From Larix sibirica (lineage: Eukaryota; Streptophyta; Pinopsida; Pinales; Pinaceae), in contig NWUY0300014543.1 of the NCBI GenBank assembly GCA_004151065.3, forward strand, positions 30,936 to 56,318: a stretch of 25,383 nt of DNA. Direction: 5' to 3'. Positions 10,181-21,039 of the stretch are shown here, piece by piece. The position numbers and the translations under genes were made by a program. The stretch's first letter is position 1; each line of letters opens with the position of its first letter. Under the pieces are notes generated by a model. The model was not told the origin of the DNA, did no database searches, and worked only from the letters and a program-made list of their open reading frames with translations.

Positions 10181-12778
10181 TGAGAGGTATTTTTGGGTTT
10201 TAGGGGGTTGGGGGATTAGAGAGTAAGTAAATACTTCCAAAACTCTACTAGAGTAAAATAAAGTAAACTAAAATGGTTAATGGGATCTAGAAGGAAGTTG
10301 GTGACATTAAACTATATGTTTGTTAATGGATGGAAATATATCTATTGAATGCTTTCTAATGGATGGAAAGATACCTACTGAGTGTATTTAACATCCAAAA
10401 TTGGTTATGAGTCCACACTAGTTGGAGGTTTCATGTAAATAATTTTCCCTAAATATTGATAAGAGAAATTGGTTGGCACTCAATAAGTTAGCCATGAAAA
10501 TTGTTTGGAGAAGTTGGATAGTGGTTTAGCTATTGGGGGTGGAATCTCCATCAACTAATGCCTATTTTTTATAGTAATTCACATTGCTCCTTGTTTGATT
10601 AATTTTCCTTGGTTCTTATTGTGGATAAACATATTTGTGCTAATCTAAACAATTGTAATGGGATAATTGTGTGCATGTACAAGCTATTGTTGGTTGGAAA
10701 CCTATTGAAGTTTTATTAGAACATAATAGAAAACAGGGTTTCCAAAAGACACAAGGAGAAGAGAGGATCTTAAGAAAGTCTTAGCATTGAAATTAAGTTA
10801 AATTATAGGCAGTACATCCAAATCTGACTTATTCAATATTTTTAGTATGGATCTAGTAGATCATTATGATTTGTATCCAGATTTTGAGTATTTTCCAGGT
10901 GTTTGGAAAAATATTTGAAGGAAAGGAGTTGTAATTTTATGAATGGTAATACGTTTTAACCCTTCTTATATGTTGGTATTTGAGGATTATTCTACAAAAT
11001 ATTATTATACTCAAATTAATGTAAAGGTTTTCCTTGGAATGAAAGAGTTACTATGAGTTAAATTCCACTAACTAGATGGTTAAAGATTGCAAGAAAAGTG
11101 TTTAATGAAATGCATGTATGAGTTGGGGTTGTTCAATGAGATTTATGTTATGTTTAGGCTTTTTATGGTATGGTAGTAAGGGATTTCCAAGGTGTAAAAT
11201 TGTTGAGAACAAACAAGCTTGGAAAACTACCCAAAGGGTTGTGGGTAAGTGAACACAATGGAAAAGGATTTACATTTTGTATAAGATGTTTTATTGCTAA
11301 TCTAATGAATGCACTTTTATAGTACAGATATTTACAAGATAGTTATATTACTCTTGTTGATTTCTCTCCATTAAATATTAGGAGATTAAATATGGGTTGT
11401 CCTTTTTCTTGTATGGTTGTAATTGGAGTTTGTTTGCAAATTGTTTGTTAAAATTATTGAATGAGAAACACAGATGTTATTTGGGGAAAATTTGGATGAG
11501 AGGTTGAAAATAAATAATTTTCCTAATACTTATGTTAATAAGGTGTGTTTCTATAGGAGAAGGAATCTTCTTAAGTTAATCAAAATATGGTTATATATTT
11601 TTATGAGCAAACACAATTTTGGGTTTGAATTTTGAGTGCTTGTGAAAACACCTAAATGAAGAATATTGTTATTTAATAATTCATTGAATATGAGGATGAT
11701 TTTTGTTAGTAATAAAGTCATGCGTTCATGCTTAGAAATTCTATAAATTAATTACATCTCCATGATTTGATTGAGTTTGATCTTAAAATTTTATATTATG
11801 GTAATATTTTTGGTTTGCTGACTTAAATTTAGTAAAACATGATCCCATGCAATTCTATTTAGTTCCAGACCTACTTAGGGGGAATCTGTATCATATGGAC
11901 CTGTAACTCCCATTTTGAGTATAAATCAAAGGTTTATAGAGCCAAATTCCAAGATCTGGGCATTTTTCTAGAAACACAAAACATCATATGGGGTTGTTTG
12001 GTTGTCAAAATGAATGTGAAATTATTAGTAGTTTCCATTTATCTAATATTTTGAAGGGTATCAAAAAATCAAGTGTTGTAGGTAGTGGTATGCATACTGT
12101 TTGAAATATTTTCTCAACCAATTCATTTTTCATTGTTAACTCATTTGTCAAGTGTTTGAAAAAAACACTTGCACTTGAAAGTAGAGGTTTCCATAATAGA
12201 TTTTAGCAATAAATTATCTGAATTTAAATGTATTAAAATTTTGATTAGTGTTTTATTGAATTCCTCCATCAAGAGTTTGAGTTAATCTCTTATTTAAAGT
12301 TTGTTTAACACTCTTGATTACATATAAGGACTAGTTTGTATTAATACTTGAACTAGATTAGGAATGTTGATTTGGCAAGTGTTCGAATTTTTTATAAAAC
12401 TAAGGTTCAAATCATGAATGAACATATAATGGAATAAGAATAGATTCATTATACTCTATGGATGGGCACAATTCTAAATCCTAGATCTCAAGTTTAGATT
12501 TTCCTCTTCGTCAAATGCTTAAATCTTTATTTGGAATTCATGGAATGCCTTAGGGATGTTTTGACAAGCAATGTTTAATTCCAGGATTCCAATTTGATCA
12601 CAAATGTTTAATTTTTTTACCAATATATATAATATGTGTGATTATGACCCTTAATATGAAAACACGCCAGGGCCAAGTATCTCCACTAGAATTAGTACTT
12701 TAAAATAAAATAATATATAAAAAAGATTCCCATGAGGAGTCAATCTTGGCTAATTGTTTAATTATGGTTGACTTAGTT
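10181..12778. other. non-coding stretch of copy B
   Basis: No coding region supported on either strand. Two short inverted repeats were seen: AAGTGTTT/AAACACTT (12150-12170, 5-base loop), and a bulged ATCAAGAGT...ACTCTTGAT pair near 12268-12320. A TGTAACTCCC at 11902, with an AGGGGGAA purine run ~25 bases upstream, superficially resembles a PPT/LTR start. The right part must include the 3' non-coding region of the minus-strand gypsy element. Confidence 0.45.
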
Positions 12779-13357
12779 TCAAGTGGAACTAAAAGGATTA
12801 GGTACATGTTCTTTTAATAGTGATACATGAAAGACAATATGAGCACTTATTCTTGCAAACAATGCAAGATCATATGCAAAAATCCCTATCATATCTAAGA
12901 TCGCAAAATGTTCACATTATTTAGCTACCAACTTAGACCAACTTCTCAATTTCAAGGAGCTCTTCTTTGGTCTAACTTTAGGTATACATTCTCCCCAAGC
13001 CTAAACTCTCTTAGTACTCTATGTTTGTTTGTGTAATTATTTTTCCTATCGTATGCCACCTTCAAATTTTTCTTGATCTTGACCATCTTCTCTTCCATTT
13101 CTTTGAGTAGTTATATCCCAAGTAATACTCTATCTACTAGATTGTTCCAACTATAAATTGGAGTGTTGCATTTTCCACCATACAAAGCTTCAAATGGACT
13201 CATATTCAAAGAAGCATGATATCCATTATTATATGAAAATTCCCCTAAATATAGTTAATCATCCCACTTGGATTGCTTATCCACCACATACATTCTTAAA
13301 ATATCCTAGATAACTTGTTCAAATCTCTCTATTTTCTCATCTGTTTGTAAATGATAT
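12779..13357 (-). pseudogene. Ty3/gypsy integrase C-terminal part (duplicate, cut by join)
   Basis: The minus strand encodes the end of a gypsy polyprotein: a YNNGYHASLNMSPFEALYG run from the integrase core, then VFHVSLLKEHVPNPFSST followed by a stop at 12779-12781. The copy begins abruptly at the N at 13358, within the TDxxxER segment that carries the catalytic Glu. It matches 17115-17693 almost exactly and continues there, so it is the same gene sequenced twice rather than a second element. Confidence 0.8.
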
Positions 13358-13358
13358 N
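13358..13358. other. single-N contig junction
   Basis: One N separates sequence matching 17687-17693 on its left from sequence matching 9023 onward on its right. The middle contig stops within an integrase and the right contig restarts inside the SINE. Confidence 0.9.
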
Positions 13359-13390
13359 TCCCAGTTATTGATTCCCCTAGTAAAAAAAAA
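13359..13390 (+). mobile_element. SINE 3' end, truncated by contig join
   Basis: Last 32 bases of the SINE including its poly(A) (13382-13390), followed by the right-hand target duplication at 13391-13405. The head and left duplication are absent only because the contig starts here. Confidence 0.8.
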
Positions 13391-13993
13391 CATAGATTTG
13401 TTGATGTGTTCATGGGTTTCGTTTGTATAGATAAGGTGGATATTTGTATTAGTGACACATGGAATGTTTTCTAAGGATGATTTTATATTCTTGCTTGTTG
13501 AGTAGGTAGTTGTTTGACATGATGACGACATGATTGCCTTTTATGGTGGATTAATGAATGATGCTACTTAATCACACATCATAGGTGATTACAAATGTTG
13601 CTAAGCAATTATGAAATAGGACAGGTTGATAGGACTTCCAATGACCTTGGATGGACTTTAGTGCATGAAAGGGAAGGCCCGTGGAAGCTTAATTTCTCTA
13701 TTATTAGGGATGGAAAGGTGGAGTATGTAAATGATAACTAAGACATAAAAATGATTGAAATTTAATTAAGTTAGACTTATAGATTTTTCTAACTAGACAT
13801 TGAGGAACTACGAAAGTTCGCTTGCAAATCTACAAACCTATTGAGGGTAACATGTCACTTGAAGTTGATTTGGTTATATTATACTTGATGTATTTGATAT
13901 GCATGGGTGCATATTTGTGTAGGGTATAGGGTAAATCATTTCCAACTTGCCAACAAATGGGTGTGGTCCATAACCAAATGAATTATTAATGGA

Positions 13994-14122
13994 GGCATGG
14001 AGTCTCAACAAATACAAGGAGTCTCATTAAAGGTATAGAGTCTCAACAAATACAAGGAGTCTCAATAAAGGCATCGAGTCTCAATATAGACATGGAGTCT
14101 TAATAGAAGCACAAAGTTTCTC
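13994..14122 (+). repeat. ~18-bp GAGTCTC tandem array, copy C
   Basis: Third representation of the array seen at 6584-6712 and 9658-9786. Confidence 0.85.
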
Positions 14123-14477
14123 TTTGCGGAATATATCAGATTTTTATGATTGGGGGGTGTGTGGTAGGGGTACAAATACCTACTCCCCAACAACTATACC
14201 TTTTAGATTATAAACTAAGCCATGGTAAGCCGAAGAGACCTTGGGGATGAATTAATTAAGATTTCAAATTAGCCACTTCAAGGGGGCTCATGGATATTTG
14301 ATTATTTAATTTTAAAAAATGATTATTTATTTATAAAAATAAATAATTCGAAATATGTTGGAATGACACATGGTGGGTTGAATATTAGGGAAATAATGAA
14401 TACACTAAATAAATAAATAAAAATTAAGAGGATGACAATTATTACCTAATGGTGGAAATTAGGAAATAAGAACTTTG

Positions 14478-14516
14478 CATGTGGTGAAGTGTCATCCCTC
14501 ATTGAGCCTATAAATA
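14478..14516 (+). promoter_or_regulatory. LTR-like core promoter, copy C (G-box lost)
   Basis: TATAAATA at 14509-14516 is retained. The G-box reads CATGTG instead of CACGTG, a C-to-T change at a CpG of the kind expected from decay of methylated cytosine. Confidence 0.35.
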
Positions 14517-17114
14517 TGAGAGGTATTTTTGGGTTTTAGGGGGTTGGGGGATTAGAGAGTAAGTAAATACTTCCAAAACTCTACTAGAGTAAAATAAAGT
14601 AAACTAAAATGGTTAATGGGATCTAGAAGGAAGTTGGTGACATTAAACTATATGTTTGTTAATGGATGGAAATATATCTATTGAATGCTTTCTAATGGAT
14701 GGAAAGATACCTACTGAGTGTATTTAACATCCAAAATTGGTTATGAGTCCACACTAGTTGGAGGTTTCATGTAAATAATTTTCCCTAAATATTGATAAGA
14801 GAAATTGGTTGGCACTCAATAAGTTAGCCATGAAAATTGTTTGGAGAAGTTGGATAGTGGTTTAGCTATTGGGGGTGGAATCTCCATCAACTAATGCCTA
14901 TTTTTTATAGTAATTCACATTGCTCCTTGTTTGATTAATTTTCCTTGGTTCTTATTGTGGATAAACATATTTGTGCTAATCTAAACAATTGTAATGGGAT
15001 AATTGTGTGCATGTACAAGCTATTGTTGGTTGGAAACCTATTGAAGTTTTATTAGAACATAATAGAAAACAGGGTTTCCAAAAGACACAAGGAGAAGAGA
15101 GGATCTTAAGAAAGTCTTAGCATTGAAATTAAGTTAAATTATAGGCAGTACATCCAAATCTGACTTATTCAATATTTTTAGTATGGATCTAGTAGATCAT
15201 TATGATTTGTATCCAGATTTTGAGTATTTTCCAGGTGTTTGGAAAAATATTTGAAGGAAAGGAGTTGTAATTTTATGAATGGTAATACGTTTTAACCCTT
15301 CTTATATGTTGGTATTTGAGGATTATTCTACAAAATATTATTATACTCAAATTAATGTAAAGGTTTTCCTTGGAATGAAAGAGTTACTATGAGTTAAATT
15401 CCACTAACTAGATGGTTAAAGATTGCAAGAAAAGTGTTTAATGAAATGCATGTATGAGTTGGGGTTGTTCAATGAGATTTATGTTATGTTTAGGCTTTTT
15501 ATGGTATGGTAGTAAGGGATTTCCAAGGTGTAAAATTGTTGAGAACAAACAAGCTTGGAAAACTACCCAAAGGGTTGTGGGTAAGTGAACACAATGGAAA
15601 AGGATTTACATTTTGTATAAGATGTTTTATTGCTAATCTAATGAATGCACTTTTATAGTACAGATATTTACAAGATAGTTATATTACTCTTGTTGATTTC
15701 TCTCCATTAAATATTAGGAGATTAAATATGGGTTGTCCTTTTTCTTGTATGGTTGTAATTGGAGTTTGTTTGCAAATTGTTTGTTAAAATTATTGAATGA
15801 GAAACACAGATGTTATTTGGGGAAAATTTGGATGAGAGGTTGAAAATAAATAATTTTCCTAATACTTATGTTAATAAGGTGTGTTTCTATAGGAGAAGGA
15901 ATCTTCTTAAGTTAATCAAAATATGGTTATATATTTTTATGAGCAAACACAATTTTGGGTTTGAATTTTGAGTGCTTGTGAAAACACCTAAATGAAGAAT
16001 ATTGTTATTTAATAATTCATTGAATATGAGGATGATTTTTGTTAGTAATAAAGTCATGCGTTCATGCTTAGAAATTCTATAAATTAATTACATCTCCATG
16101 ATTTGATTGAGTTTGATCTTAAAATTTTATATTATGGTAATATTTTTGGTTTGCTGACTTAAATTTAGTAAAACATGATCCCATGCAATTCTATTTAGTT
16201 CCAGACCTACTTAGGGGGAATCTGTATCATATGGACCTGTAACTCCCATTTTGAGTATAAATCAAAGGTTTATAGAGCCAAATTCCAAGATCTGGGCATT
16301 TTTCTAGAAACACAAAACATCATATGGGGTTGTTTGGTTGTCAAAATGAATGTGAAATTATTAGTAGTTTCCATTTATCTAATATGTTGAAGGGTATCAA
16401 AAAATCAAGTGCTGTAGGTAGTGGTATGCATACTGTTTGAAATATTTTCTCAACCAATTCATTTTTCATTGTTAACTCATTTGTCAAGTGTTTGAAAAAA
16501 ACACTTGCACTTGAAAGTAGAGGTTTCCATAATAGATTTTAGCAATAAATTATCTGAATTTAAATGTATTAAAATTTTGATTAGTGTTTTATTGAATTCC
16601 TCCATCAAGAGTTTGAGTTAATCTCTTATTTAAAGTTTGTTTAACACTCTTGATTACATATAAGGACTAGTTTGTATTAATACTTGAACTAGATTAGGAA
16701 TGTTGATTTGGCAAGTGTTCGAATTTTTTATAAAACTAAGGTTCAAATCATGAATGAACATATAATGGAATAAGAATAGATTCATTATACTCTATGGATG
16801 GGCACAATTCTAAATCCTAGATCTCAAGTTTAGATTTTCCTCTTCGTCAAATGCTTAAATCTTTATTTGGAATTCATGGAATGTCTTAGGGATGTTTTGA
16901 CAAGCAATGTTTAATTCCAGGATTCCAATTTGATCACAAATGTTTAATTTTTTTACCAATATATATAATATGTGTGATTATGACCCTTAATATGAAAACA
17001 CGCCAGGGCCAAGTATCTCCACTAGAATTAGTACTTTAAAATAAAATAATATATAAAAAAGATTCCCATGAGGAGTCAATCTTGGCTAATTGTTTAATTA
17101 TGGTTGACTTAGTT
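14517..17114. other. non-coding stretch of copy C
   Basis: Near-identical to 10181-12778; no gene seen. Its right portion is the 3' flank of the gypsy polyprotein. I could not place a polypurine tract or a 3' LTR boundary for that element here. Confidence 0.45.
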
Positions 17115-18285
17115 TCAAGTGGAACTAAAAGGATTAGGTACATGTTCTTTTAATAGTGATACATGAAAGACAATATGAGCACTTATTCTTGCAAACAATG
17201 CAAGATCATATGCAAAAATCCCTATCATATCTAAGATCGCAAAATGTTCACATTATTTAGCTACCAACTTAGACCAACTTCTCAATTTCAAGGAGCTCTT
17301 CTTTGGTCTAACTTTAGGTATACATTCTCCCCAAGCCTAAACTCTCTTAGTACTCTATGTTTGTTTGTGTAATTATTTTTCCTATCGTATGCCACCTTCA
17401 AATTTTTCTTGATCTTGACCATCTTCTCTTCCATTTCTTTGAGTAGTTATATCCCAAGTAATACTCTATCTACTAGATTGTTCCAACTATAAATTGGAGT
17501 GTTGCATTTTCCACCATACAAAGCTTCAAATGGACTCATATTCAAAGAAGCATGATATCCATTATTATATGAAAATTCCCCTAAATATAGTTAATCATCC
17601 CACTTGGATTGCTTATCCACCACATACATTCTTAAAATATCCTAGATAACTTGTTCAAATCTCTCTATTTTCTCATCTGTTTGTAAATGATATGTTGTAC
17701 TTAAGTTTAGATGTGTTCCAAATACCTTGAACATCCCTTTCCAAAAGTTTGAAGTAAACTATGTATGTCTATATGAAATAATTGTCTTGGGTATTCCTTA
17801 TTTGGAAATTTCTTTCATGTATATTTCCGTTATATTTGTTGTCTTATGGGTTGACTTAATTGAAATAAATTGAGCATTTTTTGTTAACTTTTCCACCACT
17901 ACATGGAGTCATGTTTCATTGTTATCTTGGGAAACTTGACGATGAAATCAATGGTCCACACTTCACATTTGCAACTTGGTATTGTTAATGGTTTTAGAAA
18001 TCTTTTTGGATGTCTATGCTTAATTTTTACTCTCCAACATTCCATACATCTATCTATATACTCAACAATGTATTTCTTCATTCCTAGCCAAAAATATTGA
18101 TTCCTTATTACTGCAATTCACAAGAATTAGGAAATAAACTCTATGTTTATGCATAAGGATTCTGTCATCTTCCAACTTGTAATGTTCATGTTTAATTTGT
18201 GCATTTTCTTGTTGCAATCCTTGTTTTACATATAGGTAATTCCCATCTAAAATAATAGATTCCAAAATTCTATTCTTCAAATATT
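17115..18285 (-). pseudogene. gypsy integrase (degenerate)
   Basis: Integrase joins element cDNA to the host genome. The N-terminal HHCC zinc finger survives only in its second half (FWLGMKKYIVEYIDRCMECW, 18020-18090). The His-containing half is gone: PNSCEL is followed directly by AVIRNQYFW, which implies loss of about 24 codons. The core keeps the first Asp (TIDFIVKFP) and the Glu (TDEKIER, near 17670-17690), but the central ISDRD motif reads ISYRHT followed by a stop, so the second catalytic Asp is Tyr. The YNNGYHASLNMSPFEALYG and VFHVSLLKEHVPNP motifs follow and the frame ends at 17115-17117. Several frames are needed to read the whole. Confidence 0.88.
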
Positions 18286-18296
18286 ATTTACGCATG

Positions 18297-18737
18297 CTAA
18301 TGGTTGTAGCATGCATCGCATGTATTGTTCCATTTCTCTTTAATACGTTTGATATCAAAATCATAATAAAAAAGAAACTCCAACCACCTTGTTATTCTAA
18401 CATTCAAATTTTGTTGTACAAATAAATATTTGAGACCATCATGGTTTGTTCTTAACTCAAATTTTCTCCTCATCAAATAATGCCTCCACATATTCCATGC
18501 ATTTACTATGGCAACTAGCTCTAAGTTATGTATGACACCCTTCCTCTCATGCTCCTTCAGTATTTTGGATTTATAACAAACTACATTTCCTTTTATGAGT
18601 AATAATTGCATCAATTCCTTCTTTGATTCATCTGTACATACTACAAAATATTCATTTGGATAAACAATATTAAGAAAGGGTACACTAGTGAGAATTTTTT
18701 TAACAACTGAAAGATTCCCTCGCACTCTAGTGTCCAT
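18297..18737 (-). pseudogene. gypsy RNase H domain
   Basis: This is the best preserved piece of the element: 146 codons open, covering the RT thumb/connection and RNase H. RNase H degrades the RNA strand of the RNA-DNA hybrid during reverse transcription. Visible landmarks are VVCTDESKKEL (first catalytic Asp), KEHERK, LELVAIVNAWNMWRHYL (catalytic Glu), KFELRTNHDGLKYLF and RWLEFLFYYDFDIKRIK. The third acidic residue, normally in an RTDH motif, reads RTNH, and the usual final ADALSR reads CDACYNH. It follows RT immediately, as in Ty3/gypsy pol. Confidence 0.9.
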
Positions 18738-18739
18738 TC

Positions 18740-19662
18740 AATTTTAATTAATTTATTCTATAAATATGTGATTGGATGTGTAATTTTGGATAATGTTTTT
18801 ATGAACCTTTTGTAGTATCCAACTAGTCTTATGAATGATGTCAATTTTAAAATATCCTTTGGTGTAGGCCATCCCATAATAGTTTCAATATTTTTTGGAT
18901 CTATTGTTATTCCTTTCTAAAAAATTATGTGCCCCAAATAATAAATTTGCCTTTGATAAAATAAAAACTTCCTTAACTTAGCATGAAGTTGATGCTCTCT
19001 TAGCACATGTACTACTAATCTCAAGTGCTCTTCATGATCCTCCTATGTTTTTGAATATATAAGAATGCCATCAAGAAAGTCAATGACAATTTTTTTTCAA
19101 ATACTATAAAAAAATTCCACTCATAAACACATAAAAGTAGTTGGTGCATTTGTTAGACTAAATGACACCACTACAAATTCATAGTATCCATATCTAGTTT
19201 TGAAAGGTGTTTTACTGATGTCGTCATACTTTATTCCTACTCGATGGTATCTTCAACCTCAATTATATATTTGAAAATATTTTTTCTTCTTTCAGTTGAT
19301 AAAATGAGTCTTCAATTCTAGGTAGAGGATGTTTATTCCTCGCAATCACATTGCTCAAGTATATAAAATCAATGCACAACCTGAAGGTTCCATCCTTATT
19401 ATTTACAAAGAGTGCTAGTGCTCCCTGAGGAGAAAGACTTAGGCATATATGGCCCCTTCTTTAACAATTCTTCTAATTGCATTTTCAACTCCTTCAATTC
19501 TAGTGTACTCATTATATATGGAGCCTTAGAGACTTGTGTAGCTATAGGAACCATATCAAAATATAAATCTATATTTCTTTTTGGTGGTAGCGCGGTACTT
19601 CTTCCAACATATCTGTAATTTTTGGTAATCCTGGAAAGTTCATAAGACTTGTTCCTTTTCAT
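18740..19662 (-). pseudogene. gypsy reverse transcriptase (catalytically dead)
   Basis: The N-terminal part is open from 19662 to 19399 and contains LPPKRNIDLYFD and STLELKELKMQLEELLKKG, the conserved lead-in to gypsy RT. Beyond it the frame breaks repeatedly, but pieces of every RT block can be followed on the minus strand: KHPLPRIEDSFYQLK, then a FLDD-box region at 19067-19078, then REHQLHAKLRKFLFYQRQIYYLGHI and GWPTPKDILK in the thumb. The active-site box reads FLDG, so the second metal-binding Asp is Gly; a stop follows shortly after (IYSKT*). The enzyme therefore could not have worked even without the frameshifts. Confidence 0.88.
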
Positions 19663-19821
19663 TTATTGCCTCTTATACATGGGATACATACAACTGACAC
19701 TCTTTTTTAAAGCTTCTCTTCAACTGTAAAGTTGTAATTTACCTAATGGAAATAGGATATTGAATGCCTTTTACTATCTTATGATTTCCTTCTACATCAA
19801 GACAAGTAAAAATATTGTTAT

Positions 19822-20229
19822 GAAATCCAAAACAATATGATATGCATCAAACCAAGTCATTCCAATAAGAACATAATATGAGCCAAATGGTATTACATTA
19901 AGATCTACAAAATCCCATTCATATCAAATGGACAACCCTTTGATATCTCATTGATTTTCCTTTTTGTCCCAGTGGCCAACTGAAACAACCATGATTTGTC
20001 ATATTTACTTCTCTTCAAATGAAATATTTCAACCAAATTAGGAGAAATATTGACTTGCTCCCGAATCAATTAAAATTGTAACAAATTGCTTGAGAATATT
20101 GCCTTCAGCCTCAATCATGTTTGATTGATGGTTTGCTTGAAAATTATCCAAAGCCCCATCAATTCTAGGAAGGTTCCTTACCACATCAACCATTGTAATA
20201 GCTTCTTGAACATCGGGCAAGGTCCTCAT
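19822..20229 (-). pseudogene. gypsy retroviral-type aspartic protease
   Basis: The active-site motif LIDSGAS is intact at 20053-20073, preceded by ILKQFVTI. Just after it a one-base change of frame is needed to continue into PNLVEIFHLKRSKYDKSWL, QLATGTKRKI and GSYYVLIGMTWFDAYHIVLD (near 19822-19890). The last piece is the conserved ψ-loop/C-terminal motif (normally LIGMDWL; here the Asp is Thr). The protease processes the Gag-Pol polyprotein. It lies between the gag zinc knuckle and RT in the expected order. Confidence 0.85.
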
Positions 20230-20535
20230 TTTGTCTTCTTACTATGGGAAATCTCTATACATATGTTCTTCTCCACATATTCAACATTTAATTGGTTTCC
20301 TTTCCCTTTTTCCCAAAGCCTCAACCATATTTGATCCACTTTGAGATTGATGATTTTGATGAAAAGTGTTAGAACTACTCCTAAAGAAAGAATGTTTGAA
20401 ACCCTTTTTCTTTTGATCTTGATTTTCGTTCTTTTCATTCTTCTAAGACTTTTGGAAATTTACTCTGCATTTATTATGATCGTACAAGTATTTTACCTTC
20501 TTGATTGTTTCTTCAAGAATATTAGGATCTAAACC
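20226..20535 (-). pseudogene. gypsy gag C-terminus with broken zinc knuckle
   Basis: The nucleocapsid part of Gag binds element RNA through a CCHC knuckle. Here the frame reads CxICGEEHMYRDF near 20240-20280: the position after the first Cys, usually Trp, is a TGA stop, and the last Cys is Phe. Upstream is a basic linker (KKKGF.HSFFRSSSN) that needs a frame change, and before it DPNILEETIKKVKYLYDHNK up to ~20,535. There the sequence turns into the T-run and (AT)n at the LINE 3' end. The gag N-terminal domain is not in the window. Confidence 0.78.
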
Positions 20536-20571
20536 TTAAATATTTTAAATTGGAATACAATTTTTTTAATC

Positions 20572-20589
20572 ATATATATATATATATAT
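20572..20589. repeat. (AT)n microsatellite at LINE 3' end
   Basis: Nine AT units next to a T7 run (20561-20567). On the minus strand this is a short A-run and TA repeat where the LINE body stops and gypsy gag begins, so it probably marks the LINE tail. Confidence 0.7.
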
Positions 20590-21039
20590 TACAAATGTAA
20601 CTTTGCGGTATATAAAACTAAATAATAGATATAGAATACACTCATATTTAGTTTTCAACACCATAATCATTGAATAACAATATTCAAATCATTAGTCACA
20701 CTTATATAGTTTTCCATAACATGTTTTTTTTCTTCTTCATAACTAGTTAATTTGTGTACAAATCGTTTATGGTAAACCTTTTTTTTTTCTCTGAAAAAAA
20801 CTCATAGTTGTATTCCATATGCTGAAATAAAAATACATTCTTCAGTGTTCTTTACAAAAGAGCATTCTTATCCAGACTATAGAAAGTTCAGTAAAAAACT
20901 TAATAAAAAATATTTTGCCTATCTTTCTTGTACATAGAATACATAATCCCAAAATATCTCTACAAAGTCATTATCACATGATCAACAAAAACAACCTCTA
21001 TAGCATGTAAATAATCTAATTGTTACGGAGAAAAACTTC
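20590..21039 (-). other. presumed LINE 3' untranslated region
   Basis: AT-rich, with no conserved protein motif in any minus-strand frame. It runs from the last recognisable ORF2 coding (VHLYVVVYPKP followed by a stop) to the (AT)n tail. Assigned to the LINE by position only. Confidence 0.45.

Larger units (their letters stand above)
7159..13357. repeat. duplicated block, copy B (middle contig)
   Basis: The middle contig, bounded by Ns at 7158 and 13358. Its left 2903 bp repeat copy A; its right 4335 bp (9023-13357) repeat as 13359-17693 at a constant offset of 4336. I noticed seven mismatches with copy C: 9309, 9483, 9802, 10144, 12050, 12076 and 12548. Its right end breaks off inside the gypsy integrase. 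Only 10062-13357 adds sequence not present in copy A. Confidence 0.93.
13359..17693. repeat. duplicated block, copy C (left end of right contig)
   Basis: A 4335-bp near-identical repeat of 9023-13357 without indels. Beyond 17693 the gypsy integrase reads on without a break, so copy C is the one joined to real flanking sequence. Where copies A, B and C all overlap, A and B agree at 9309, 9483 and 9802 while C differs, which hints at two haplotypes. Confidence 0.93.
17115..20535 (-). mobile_element. decayed Ty3/gypsy retrotransposon, gag-pol interior
   Basis: Reading leftwards, the domain order is gag zinc knuckle, aspartic protease, reverse transcriptase, RNase H, integrase. PR-RT-RH-IN is the diagnostic Ty3/gypsy order (Ty1/copia has integrase before RT). 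Motif wording is close to the single-polyprotein gypsy elements abundant in seed plants. All parts carry stops and frameshifts, and each catalytic domain examined has lost at least one key residue or motif, so it cannot move by itself. The gag N-terminus is missing: coding stops at ~20,535, where the 3' end of the LINE begins, so the remainder may lie to the right of the LINE, outside the window. No LTRs were identified. A chromodomain expected after integrase in chromoviruses is not recognisable. Confidence 0.9.

Noticed and set aside
11875-11915. Polypurine tract plus LTR start (AGGGGGAA ... TGTAACTCCC at 11902)
   Set aside because: The purine run is ~25 bases from the TG instead of adjoining it, and no matching LTR end or second LTR was found.
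12150-12170. Hairpin AAGTGTTT/AAACACTT as a terminator
   Set aside because: No gene ends here, and hairpin terminators are not a feature of plant nuclear genes; an 8-bp stem is easily found by chance in AT-rich DNA.
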